19,259 nucleotides of DNA from DASXTS01 sp036505275 (GTDB lineage Bacteria > Actinomycetota > Actinomycetes > Mycobacteriales > Pseudonocardiaceae): assembly GCA_036505275.1 (NCBI GenBank), contig DASXTS010000088.1, positions 1-19,259 on the forward strand, in the 5' to 3' direction. Positions 1 to 6,400 of the stretch are shown here, in pieces (positions within the stretch are counted from its first letter, which is position 1; each line of letters begins with the position of its first letter). Under the pieces are notes generated by a model. The model saw nothing but the letters and a program-made list of their open reading frames with translations, made no database searches and was not told the origin of the DNA. Made by a program: the position numbers and the translations under genes.

Positions 1-288
1 CGGCTGATGCCGCTGGCCAGCCGAGGGCTGCCCGACGACGTTGGCGGTCCGGGGTGGCTGCACGAGCCGCTGGAGGTTGTGCTGGTGGTGGAGGGCGCGG
101 CCAGGCGGATCGGCGAGGTCCCTGGCGTCCGCGTCATCCCGGCCGACGGATCGGGTGACGACGCCATCGTCGAGTTGGTACGGGAGAACACCGGCCGGCG
201 GTGCGCGGTGGTCACCGCCGACCGGGAGCTGCGGTCGCGGGTACGCGGGCTGGGTGCGCAGGTCGTCGGCCCTCGCGCGGTGCGCTGA
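1..288 (+). CDS. NYN/PIN-like domain protein, 3' part only
   Basis: The reading frame is open from the first base, so the gene starts upstream of the window and only about the last 95 residues are seen. The visible part runs from a strand 'EVVLVVEGAARR' through 'GSGDDAIVEL' to 'VVTADRELRSRV' and ends shortly after 'GAQVVGPR'. The acidic pair in GSGDD and the Asp of TADREL, with alternating hydrophobic strands, match small actinobacterial NYN/PIN-like proteins, sometimes annotated as NTP pyrophosphohydrolases. In that fold the acidic residues bind metal for a nuclease-type reaction. That activity is inferred from the family and not shown here. The internal ATG at position 7 is probably not the true start, because the conserved fold needs the missing N-terminal strand. 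Confidence is good for the fold and low for any substrate. Confidence 0.7.
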   Translation, partial: RLMPLASRGLPDDVGGPGWLHEPLEVVLVVEGAARRIGEVPGVRVIPADGSGDDAIVELVRENTGRRCAVVTADRELRSRVRGLGAQVVGPRAVR

Positions 289-339
289 CCGGCGCCGCGC
301 CGCTGGCGGTCCGCTCGCCACCAGGCAATTCAGGGCGGC

Positions 340-906
340 GCGGGGTGACCATTGCGAGCTTTGCCGCAACAACTCTGCTTGGCTTCGCCGTCATGCCGTC
401 GGCATCCTGGAAATACTGGACCGACACATTCTTCGACACGTCCCGGATGTTCCCGATCGCCGAGGTGCAAGCGTGGAACCATTCGCCGCGCGGCCTGATC
501 GCGCCGCTGGCCAACCCCGCGCCCGGCGACCTGTGGTTCTGGCTGGCGCTCAGCACCGTGGTCGGCCTCGCCGGGCTCGCCGTCTGCGGGGTGACCAGCC
601 TGGTGGTCTCCCCCGTCTCCTGGCCGGCTCAGTGGTGTGGTGCGTGCCGCTGCTGGTGGCGGTGGCCAGTACGGCGCGCGGTGGTGTGGCAGGCAAGGCG
701 CTCGGTGTGGCGGTAACCTGGCTGATCTTCCTCGCCCCGACCTACTATTGGTTCGCGCCGGGGTGCTGGCTCGAGCGGTTCGGCCAGCTGGCGGTTGCTG
801 CGCCATCGTGGGGCTCATGGTGTTCGCGCGCTGGCTGGCGCCGCGGGCCGAGGACCGGGGCCCAGTGGTCACGCGTAGCAGTCCTGGTCCAGCGACTCCA
901 GGGTGA
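340..906 (+). pseudogene. Decayed GT87-family (DUF2029) mannosyltransferase, C-terminal part
   Basis: Three plus-strand frames joined in order rebuild the C-terminal part of a polytopic GT87-type glycosyltransferase. Frame 3 gives 'SWKYWTDTFFDTSRM', 'NHSPRGLIAPL' and 'LVVSPVSWPAQW' (about 345-635). Frame 2 continues with 'VVWCVPLLVAVAS' and 'WLIFLAPTYYW' (about 635-800). Frame 1 finishes with 'AIVGLMVFARWLAPRAED' to a stop at 904-906. The family pattern is W-x-YW..F-D..R, then N-x-S-x-RG, then SPxSWxxHW; here the HW has become QW. There are at least two frameshifts, near 635 and near 800. The N-terminal half is absent and the loop before SPVSW looks shortened. The pieces remain recognisable, so the decay may be recent. 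GT87 enzymes move mannose from polyprenyl phosphate onto envelope glycolipids. This copy cannot be functional unless the frameshifts are sequencing errors. Confidence 0.72.
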
Positions 907-1522
907 GGTAGCTGACCTTGCCGGCGTCGTCGAAGCCCAGCCGGTAGCCGGCCTTGGGGTTGCCGGGCATGGCGATCACCGGGCCGTTCGGAGTCGCCAC
1001 GTCGGCGACGTCGAAGGATGGATAAGCCTCGTGCACCTGCGCGGCGGTCGAGCCGATCCGCATCCCCTCTCGGGTCTGCACCTGGGCGCCGGAGCGGACT
1101 ATGAGTGCCGCCACCCCAATGGTCGGGCTGACCACAGCGGATTCCAGTGGGGTGGCGGCCACGGCAGACCACTGGGCGCACCTGCCGGCCGGCGGCGGGG
1201 TGGCGGAGAAGATACCGGTGGCGGCCGCGGCGGTGGCGTCCATGCCGATGGCGACCGGTCCCCAGCCGGACGGGCCGAGCACATCGTTGCCGCCAGCCTT
1301 GAGCGTCGTGGTCGTCGCCGTGGTCGTCGCCGTGGTCGTCGCCGTGGTCGTCGTCGGCGCTGTAGTGGCCGCTGGCGTGGTTGCCACCGTTGGCGGCACG
1401 GCATCGATCACCGTCGTCGGGGTGGCGCCGGCCGTGCCGGTGATGGTGCGGTCGCAGCCCACAAAGACGGTACCGAGCAGGCTCGCGGCAATCACGGTAA
1501 TGGCCAGAGCTCTGGTTCTCAC
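869..1522 (-). CDS. Secreted protein with Thr-rich linker and C-terminal domain, possible lipoprotein
   Basis: This 217-residue protein starts at GTG 1522. It has an N-terminal hydrophobic signal segment (about residues 5-21) ending 'TVFVGC'. The Cys after Gly suggests a lipoprotein, but Phe at -3 is not a standard lipobox residue, so ordinary signal-peptidase cleavage is also possible. A Thr/Ala-rich linker (about residues 50-75) follows. The folded domain begins 'GPSGWGPVAIGM', has Cys in 'GRCAQW' and in the terminal 'DCYA' that could form a disulfide, and contains 'GMRIGSTAAQVHEAYPSF'. This domain resembles small actinobacterial exported proteins with a paired GxxxGM / GSTxxQVxxAYP pattern. 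No function is known to me. The 3' end overlaps the tail of the GT87 pseudogene, and the gene is divergent from the subtilase gene. I see no strong Shine-Dalgarno sequence. Confidence 0.75.
   Translation of the reverse strand: MRTRALAITVIAASLLGTVFVGCDRTITGTAGATPTTVIDAVPPTVATTPAATTAPTTTTATTTATTTATTTTLKAGGNDVLGPSGWGPVAIGMDATAAAATGIFSATPPPAGRCAQWSAVAATPLESAVVSPTIGVAALIVRSGAQVQTREGMRIGSTAAQVHEAYPSFDVADVATPNGPVIAMPGNPKAGYRLGFDDAGKVSYLTLESLDQDCYA
1308..1355. repeat. 12-bp tandem repeat, 4 copies, in the Thr-rich linker
   Basis: The unit gtggtcgtcgcc occurs at 1308-1319, 1320-1331 and 1332-1343. A fourth copy at 1344-1355 has its last codon changed to gtc. The minus-strand gene reads each unit as Ala-Thr-Thr-Thr, which builds the threonine linker. 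The length is a multiple of three, so copy-number change would keep the frame. Confidence 0.9.
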
Positions 1523-1698
1523 GGTGCCCAGTGTGTGGTGCGGCCGTCGCGGGGCCTGAGGCTTGGGGCTGATGCGGCAGGTCCGATGATCGCAATGAGC
1601 AACGGGTCCGTTGGAATCAGGTAACGAACCAGAAGTATGCGCGATCCTCTTCCAGACCGCGGCGCCCCGAGTCGCCGGCCACGAGGAGGACCTGACCC
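1523..1698. promoter_or_regulatory. Divergent intergenic region, secreted protein / subtilase
   Basis: These 176 bp separate two divergent starts and should hold both promoters. On the plus strand, a GAGGAGGA ribosome binding site lies about 8 nt before the subtilase ATG at 1699 and fixes that start. A TTGGAA at 1611 and a TATGCG at 1636 could be -35/-10 elements, but the 19-bp spacing is poor. No clear inverted repeat was seen. Confidence 0.4.
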
Positions 1699-2910
1699 AT
1701 GCACGGAACTCTGCTCACCGCCCTCGCTGCCGGAGCGGTGGCTGCGGCGGTGGCCACGGCCCCGGTGGCGACCGCCGCTACTCCGGACTACAGCGACGCC
1801 TACATCGTCATGCTGACGTCCGGCACAGATTCCGCTTCGGTGGCGTCCGAGCACGCCGCCGGACACCGCGCCGCGGTTGGGCACATCTACCAGAGCGCGA
1901 TCCATGGCTACTCGGCGCGGATGACCCCGGCCGCGGCGGCCCGCATCGCCAAGGATCGGCGGGTGCTGCTGGTCCAACCCGACGGCGAGGTGCGCATTGC
2001 GGCGCAGACCACGCCCACGGGCATCGACCGGGTCGACGCCGAGCTGAGTCCGACGGCCGCGATCGACGGCACCGATGCGCGAGTCGACGTCGATGTCGCG
2101 GTGATCGACACCGGGATCGACTACACCCATCCCGACCTCAATGTCTACCAGGCTGGTGCAAAGAACTGCTCGACCGGTAGGAGCGCCAAGGACGGCAATG
2201 GGCACGGCACCCACGTCGCCGGCACCATCGGCGCGCTGGACAACAAGATCGGTGTGGTCGGTGTCGCTCCCGGCGCCCGGCTCTGGCCGGTCCGCGTGCT
2301 GAACAACGCCGGCAGCGGTCGGTGGTCCGACATCATCTGCGGCGTCGACTACGTGACCGCGCACGCCAGCCAGATCGAGGTCGCCAGCATGAGCCTCGGC
2401 GGCACCGGCAGCGACAGCGCGTGCAACGAGGACGCGCTGCACATGGCCATCTGCAACTCGGTCGCGGCGGGCGTGACCTACGTTGTGGCCGCCGGCAATG
2501 AGAGCGACGACGCCGCCAACCACGTGCCGGCCGCGTTCGACGAGGTCATCACGGTCAGCGCGCTGGCCGACTTCAATGGCCAGCCGGGCGGCGGCGCCGC
2601 GGTGACCTGTCGCTCCGACGTGGACGACACGTTCGCCGACTTCTCCAACTACGGCACCGACGTGGACATAATTGCGCCGGGTGTGTGCATCTACTCCACC
2701 TGGAAGGGTGGCGGGTACAACACCATTTCGGGCACGTCGATGGCCACTCCGCATGTCTCCGGTGGCGCGGCGCTGTACAAGGCGACGCACCCGGCTGCGT
2801 TGCCGAGCGACGTGAAGTCCGCACTGCAGACGGCCGGCAATCTGCCCTGGGACACCGCGACAGACCCCGACGGCACGCACGAGCCGTTGCTCAATGTCGC
2901 AACCTTCTGA
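1699..2910 (+). CDS. Secreted subtilisin-like serine protease (S8) with I9 propeptide
   Basis: This is a 403-residue pre-pro-protease. A signal peptide covers about residues 1-27 (Ala-rich, ending near 'VATAA'). An inhibitor I9-type propeptide follows (about 34-102, 'YIVMLTSGTDS' to 'VLLVQPDGEVR'), then the S8 catalytic domain. The triad is visible: Asp137 in 'AVIDTGIDYTHPDL', His169 in 'GNGHGTHVAGT' and Ser347 in 'SGTSMATPHVSGG'. Asn267 in 'VAAGNES' is the oxyanion-hole residue. Six cysteines in the mature part (157, 214, 242, 252, 304, 330) would allow three disulfides. The layout is that of proteinase-K-like or thermitase-like extracellular enzymes that fold with the propeptide, self-cleave and degrade protein outside the cell. 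There is no C-terminal extension or membrane anchor, so the enzyme should be released. The start is fixed by a strong GAGGAGGA site. A hairpin follows the stop codon. Confidence 0.95.
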   Translation: MHGTLLTALAAGAVAAAVATAPVATAATPDYSDAYIVMLTSGTDSASVASEHAAGHRAAVGHIYQSAIHGYSARMTPAAAARIAKDRRVLLVQPDGEVRIAAQTTPTGIDRVDAELSPTAAIDGTDARVDVDVAVIDTGIDYTHPDLNVYQAGAKNCSTGRSAKDGNGHGTHVAGTIGALDNKIGVVGVAPGARLWPVRVLNNAGSGRWSDIICGVDYVTAHASQIEVASMSLGGTGSDSACNEDALHMAICNSVAAGVTYVVAAGNESDDAANHVPAAFDEVITVSALADFNGQPGGGAAVTCRSDVDDTFADFSNYGTDVDIIAPGVCIYSTWKGGGYNTISGTSMATPHVSGGAALYKATHPAALPSDVKSALQTAGNLPWDTATDPDGTHEPLLNVATF

Positions 2911-2930
2911 CGGCTTTCCTGTCATCACGG

Positions 2931-2959
2931 GCGGTCGGCCATTCTTCGTGGCTGGCCGC
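2931..2959 (+). terminator. Hairpin after the subtilase gene
   Basis: GCGGTCGGCCA (2931-2941) and TGGCTGGCCGC (2949-2959) form an 11-bp stem around a 7-nt loop. Nine pairs are Watson-Crick and two are G-U in the plus-strand RNA. The same positions would be mismatched in the minus-strand RNA, so the hairpin is oriented for the subtilase transcript. There is no U tract. Confidence 0.55.
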
Positions 2960-2980
2960 TCGTGGCCGTGCCCGCCGAAG

Positions 2981-3328
2981 TCAGCCCAGCACGGCGGCCA
3001 CGTTTGTCCGGTCGGCGCCGAGGTCGACGTAGAGCCTGGCCCACCGTCGGTCGACCTCGGTGGCTGCCTGATCGTCGCAGTACGGCTTGGCGCCGTTGGC
3101 GGTGTAGTACCGCAGCAGTGCCAGCACCTCGCGGGAGCGCCGCCGGTCCGGGTCGGTGTACCGCAGGCCCGGCGGCGCTGCTTGGTGCTGCATACAGGCA
3201 ATCTCACCAGCACCTTCGCTGGCACCGCCGTCGTCGAAGCGCGGCCCGGGGTCAGGGTCCGCCGAGCAGCCGGCAACCAGCGCGACCATCGTCGCCGTGC
3301 GAGCCAGCACCGTCAGCAGGACGCGCAT
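2981..3328 (-). CDS. Small conserved lipoprotein, last gene of the DUF4331 operon
   Basis: This is a 115-residue protein. A signal peptide ends in the lipobox 'LVAGC', which makes Cys21 the lipidated residue and places the protein on the outer face of the membrane. The mature part has two more cysteines (45 in 'EIACMQHQ', 84 in 'KPYCDD') that could pair, a 'LRYTDPDRRR' segment, and a C-terminal half 'ALLRYYTANGAKPYC' followed by 'LYVDLGADRTNVAAVL'. That last pattern is, to my recollection, conserved in small proteins next to the same transporter in other actinobacteria; I could not verify this. The ribosome binding site GGAAGGAG lies about 8 nt before the ATG at 3328. The gene begins 18 bp after the NicO stop, so the two are almost certainly co-transcribed. 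Function is unknown. The cysteines and His48 could be metal ligands, which is speculation. Confidence 0.82.
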   Translation of the reverse strand: MRVLLTVLARTATMVALVAGCSADPDPGPRFDDGGASEGAGEIACMQHQAAPPGLRYTDPDRRRSREVLALLRYYTANGAKPYCDDQAATEVDRRWARLYVDLGADRTNVAAVLG

Positions 3329-3346
3329 CCGTTGGCTCCTTCCGTC

Positions 3347-4903
3347 TCATCCGATACCCGTGACGGCCCGCGCGGCCAGCCCGAGCCCCACGACCAGCAC
3401 CAGCCCGGCCGTCAGCACCGGCAGCGCCGCGGTGACCCGGCTCAGTCGCCGCCCGAGCCGGTGCACCGCCAGCCGCTCCAGCCGGTCGCGCAGTCGCACA
3501 AGCAGCAGCCCGGCGGCGGTCAGGGTGGCCGCCATGCCCAGCCCGTACCCGAGCACCAGCAGCACGCCGAACCAGGTGCGCCCGAGCGCCACCGCTCCCA
3601 GCAGCACGACGAGCGCTGACGGGCTCGGCACGAGCCCGCCAGCGACCCCCAGTCCCACCAGCCCGACCCGGCCGTAACCGTGCCCGTGACCATGCCCGAG
3701 ACCATGCCCGTGACCATGCCCGTGACCATGCCCGTGCCCATGCCCGTGCCCATGGCCATGCCCGTGCCCATGATCTTGCCCGTGCCCAATGGCGGGTCGG
3801 GCTGCGCCGGCGGGCTGGAGGGCGTGCTCGACGGCGGCCGTCCTGGGACGGGAGCGCCAGGCACCGCGAAGCATGGCGGCGCCGATGCCGGCCACCAGCA
3901 GGCCGCTGAGCAGGCCCAGCCAGCGCAGGACGGCTTCGCCGGCCACCGCGCTTGACACGGTGACGGCCAGCCCGAGCGCGAGGACACCCGCGGTGTGGGT
4001 GATGGTGACGGTGGCGCCGACCAGCACGGCGTCCCGCGCGGAACCGCGACTGCCGGCAAGGTAGGCGGCCATCACGGTCTTGCCGTGGCCGGGGAGCATG
4101 GCATGCGAGGCGCCGAGGACCAGCGAGAGCACCACGGCCAGCAGGCCGATCAGCGGCGTGAGGCCGTCGGTTCCGGCGAGCGCACCAAAGGCTCGGGTGG
4201 CCCGTGCCACGGTGGCGTCGAGGACGCCGGCCGGACCGGGGAGACCGCGGGCGGCGCGCGGAGCGCTCCCGGCACCGGGGGCCGTCACCCGCAGGGTCAC
4301 CGCGCGGACGTCGAGGGGTGCGCTGAGCAGGTCGTCCGGATAGGCGCGCAACGCGTCGCTGACGCTGGCCGACGGCACCGGCGAATCCGGCAGCCCGACC
4401 CCCTCGCCGGCCGCGGTGATCTCGCGCCAGCCGATGTGGTCGGCCCGGTAGGAGTCGCGCACCGACAGCGTGCCGGCGCGGCCGACGTCGGCGGCAGCGC
4501 TGAGCTGGCAGGACAGCCGCGTGGTCGGCAGCCCGGCCTGCCCGGACGGGTACCCCAGCACGGCCGAGTGCACCGTCCACGGCACCGGCTCCCCGCCGAC
4601 GACCAGCCTGATGTCGGCGCGCACCTGGTCGCACCGGGTGGCCGCCGCGGCATCCGCCTCGGCCGGCGAGATGTCGCCGTCGCGGTCGGCGTCCGCGGCC
4701 AGTCGTTCCTGCAGGGTCGGGATTTCGGCGCTGTCCACCACGGCCAGCAGCTCGACGCCGTCCGGGTGCACGGTCAGGCCGTCGTAGTGGTTGACCGTGA
4801 AGTTGCCGAGCGGGTGCGCCGATGCGGTGCCGGCGCTGCCGGCGAGCAGACAACCGCAGCACAGCGCGCCGAGAACGGCCAGCGCAGCCAGCCACCGGCT
4901 CAT
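3347..4903 (-). CDS. NicO/RcnA-type nickel-cobalt transporter with N-terminal extracytoplasmic domain
   Basis: This is a 518-residue membrane protein. A signal peptide (about 1-29, ending 'GTASA') is followed by a domain starting 'HPLGNFTVNHYDG', typical of the extracytoplasmic part of long NicO proteins. This domain holds a complete EF-hand loop at Asp71-Glu82 (DADRDGDISPAE). The transporter core begins near residue 245. Hallmarks are 'SHAMLPGHGKTVMAAYL' (His267, His273), 'VTITHTAGV' (His303) and 'GGLVPSPSALVVLLG' (about 422-434). Between the two helix bundles, about residues 373-409, is a loop of alternating His-Gly with 16 histidines, a metal-binding feature shared with RcnA-like exporters. 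The ATG at 4903 overlaps the stop of the TPR gene as ATGA and has a GAGG site about 7 nt upstream; the open frame extends further 5' but lies inside the TPR gene. Direction of transport and metal identity cannot be read from the sequence. Confidence 0.9.
   Translation of the reverse strand: MSRWLAALAVLGALCCGCLLAGSAGTASAHPLGNFTVNHYDGLTVHPDGVELLAVVDSAEIPTLQERLAADADRDGDISPAEADAAAATRCDQVRADIRLVVGGEPVPWTVHSAVLGYPSGQAGLPTTRLSCQLSAAADVGRAGTLSVRDSYRADHIGWREITAAGEGVGLPDSPVPSASVSDALRAYPDDLLSAPLDVRAVTLRVTAPGAGSAPRAARGLPGPAGVLDATVARATRAFGALAGTDGLTPLIGLLAVVLSLVLGASHAMLPGHGKTVMAAYLAGSRGSARDAVLVGATVTITHTAGVLALGLAVTVSSAVAGEAVLRWLGLLSGLLVAGIGAAMLRGAWRSRPRTAAVEHALQPAGAARPAIGHGQDHGHGHGHGHGHGHGHGHGHGHGHGLGHGHGHGYGRVGLVGLGVAGGLVPSPSALVVLLGAVALGRTWFGVLLVLGYGLGMAATLTAAGLLLVRLRDRLERLAVHRLGRRLSRVTAALPVLTAGLVLVVGLGLAARAVTGIG
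3680..3772. repeat. 6-bp-type repeat coding for the His-Gly loop
   Basis: These 31 codons alternate Gly codons (ccc, acc or gcc on the plus strand) with His codons (gtg or atg), broken once by Leu (gag at 3698-3700). The two His codons tend to alternate, giving a partial 12-bp periodicity. Copy-number change here would lengthen or shorten the metal-binding loop without breaking the frame. Confidence 0.9.
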
Positions 4904-6324
4904 CGCCCGCCTCGCAACTGGCTTGGTGACTGGCTTGGTGACTGGCTTGGTGACTGGCTTCGTAGCTGGCCCAGCGCCTCGGCGGCCAGCGGCGCGTGCA
5001 CCGGCGAGAAGTACGGGTTGATCCGCAGCGCGGCCGCAAGCGCGTCGGTGGCCGCGGAGTACCGGCCGAGGGCGCGCAGAATCATCCCGCGGTGGTAGGC
5101 GAGCGTGGCGTCCACCGTGCCGAGCGCGGCCGCCCGGTCGGCGTACTGCAGCGCCTCGTCGTCCCGGCCGGACAGGTGCAGCGCCCACGCCATGGCATCC
5201 GCGACCAGCACGTGCTGCCGCCGGCCCCACTCCGCCGACGCCCGCCGCAGCGCCTCGGCGGCGTCCCCGCGGTCGGCGGCCACCAGCGCCGCGGTCAGGT
5301 CGTCCGTCGCGCCGGCCGCCTCGGCGAGCCGCTGCTGCTGCGCCAGCACGGCGTACTGCTCGGCCGCGTCCCCCGCCCGACCGGTCGCTGCGAGCAGCGC
5401 CGCGTACTCCTGCAGGTACTGCGGCAGCGGCGCGGCGGCCACCAGCTCGCGGTAGATCTGCAGCGCCCGCTGCGGGTCACCGGCGGCCGCGGCGACCTTG
5501 GCGGTGCCCTCGCGCAGCGCGGAGTGGCCCGGTGCCACCGCCAGGCCCTGCTCGTACTCCCGTTGCGCCTCGTCCGGGCGGCCGGCGTTGAAGGCGAGCT
5601 CGCCGAGGTAGTAGCGGCAGAACGCGGCCTCGTCCGGGGTCGTGGCGTCCGCCATCGCCCGCTCCATCGCGGTCCGCGCCTCGTCCAGTCGGCCGTGCAG
5701 CTCCAGGTCGTAGGACGCCCTGCCGAACGAGGCCACGGACGGCCGAAGGTCGAGCATCCGCTGCACCGCGGCGGTGGCGCCGTCGGCGTCGCCGAGCTGG
5801 GTCAACGCATCGGCCAGCACCCCGTACACCTCGGCGGTGTCCGGCAGCACGGCGGCCGCCCGCTGCGCCCACTCGCGCGCCGCCGCGAAGTCGTGCCTCG
5901 CATTGGCCAGCGCGCCCAACCCGAGCATGGCCGCCCCGTTGCCGTCCGGCAGCAGGGCGAGCGAGCGGTCCAGTGCGCCCTGCGCCTTGCCGTAGTAGCT
6001 CGGGTCCGCGGTCGACCGGGCCAGCTCGACATATTCGGCACCCAGCCGGGCCCATGCCTGCGCGTCGGAGGGGTTTCCCCGCAGCCGCTCCTGCAGCGTC
6101 CGCACCGACCCCCCGGCCACCTCCCGAGCAGCCTCCCCCATTGCGACGATGTGACATTTGCCCAGTCCTATCGGGGGAATGTCACATTCTCGCGAAACGG
6201 GCGGCGGCTCGGCACCGCGTCGCCAGCCGGCGGCCGCGGCGCCGACGGCGGCGACCAGCAGCGCCACCCCGGCGATGATCGCGGCGGCGGCCGGCCAGCG
6301 GCGGCCCGTCCGAACGAACCTCAT
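4900..6324 (-). CDS. Membrane-anchored tetratricopeptide repeat protein
   Basis: This is a 474-residue protein. An N-terminal membrane segment (about 11-33) is followed by a linker and then tandem TPR helices to the C-terminus. Typical motifs are 'AWARLGAEYVELA', 'ALDRSLALLPDGNG', 'AMLGLGALANARHDF', 'EVYGVLADALTQLGD' and 'LAYHRGMILRALGRYSAA'. The ending 'ALRINPYFSPVHAPLA' is characteristic of a conserved actinobacterial TPR family found next to NicO-type transporters. TPRs scaffold protein contacts, so it may link the surface proteins of this operon; that is inference. I chose ATG 6324 because the hydrophobic anchor follows directly and a GAGG site lies 5 nt upstream; an upstream frame to 6465 has no such support. 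Two oddities are listed separately: a palindromic element at residues 46-59 and an (SQSP)n tail encoded by a 12-bp repeat. The stop overlaps the NicO start. Confidence 0.88.
   Translation of the reverse strand: MRFVRTGRRWPAAAAIIAGVALLVAAVGAAAAGWRRGAEPPPVSRECDIPPIGLGKCHIVAMGEAAREVAGGSVRTLQERLRGNPSDAQAWARLGAEYVELARSTADPSYYGKAQGALDRSLALLPDGNGAAMLGLGALANARHDFAAAREWAQRAAAVLPDTAEVYGVLADALTQLGDADGATAAVQRMLDLRPSVASFGRASYDLELHGRLDEARTAMERAMADATTPDEAAFCRYYLGELAFNAGRPDEAQREYEQGLAVAPGHSALREGTAKVAAAAGDPQRALQIYRELVAAAPLPQYLQEYAALLAATGRAGDAAEQYAVLAQQQRLAEAAGATDDLTAALVAADRGDAAEALRRASAEWGRRQHVLVADAMAWALHLSGRDDEALQYADRAAALGTVDATLAYHRGMILRALGRYSAATDALAAALRINPYFSPVHAPLAAEALGQLRSQSPSQSPSQSPSQLRGGR
4916..4963. repeat. 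12-bp tandem repeat, 4 copies, at the TPR gene 3' end
   Basis: Units of the form gactggcttggt lie at 4916-4927 (first base a), 4928-4939, 4940-4951 and 4952-4963 (variant cttcgt). The TPR frame reads them as a Ser-Gln-Ser-Pro tail. The array stops 12 bp before the NicO ATG, next to the NicO Shine-Dalgarno sequence. Confidence 0.92.
6149..6187. repeat. Palindromic element embedded in the TPR coding sequence
   Basis: ATGTGACATT (6149-6158) and AATGTCACAT (6178-6187) are a perfect 10-bp inverted repeat around a 19-bp centre. Each arm is itself nearly palindromic; the right one reads AATGT-C-ACATT through 6188. The local A+T content is far above that of the gene around it. The element is read in frame as residues 46-59 (CDIPPIGLGKCHI core) in the linker between the membrane anchor and the first TPR. 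The AT-rich symmetric arms suggest a small inserted palindromic repeat; the family is unknown to me. Confidence 0.7.
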
Positions 6325-6400
6325 GTGCACCTCGCTCCGAAAGAGCACGCCAGGGGCTCGGGGGCACGCCGGGCAAGGGCGCGCCCCCGAGCGTGGAACC

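Noticed and set aside
1519..3276. A 585-codon minus-strand frame across the subtilase gene
   Set aside because: The opposite strand has a complete protease with signal, propeptide and triad. The antisense frame shows no recognisable domain.
3680..3772. The repetitive His-Gly region or the 9-, 12- and 22-bp arrays as a CRISPR array
   Set aside because: There are no unique spacers between repeats, the periods are too short and no cas genes are present.
4904..5230. An upstream extension of the NicO reading frame inside the TPR gene
   Set aside because: The signal peptide begins at ATG 4903, which has a Shine-Dalgarno sequence. The extension is the other-frame reading of TPR codons.
6149..6187. 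TGTGA...TCACA arms as a CRP-type operator
   Set aside because: The half-sites are 27 bp apart instead of 6, and they lie within a coding sequence far from any start.
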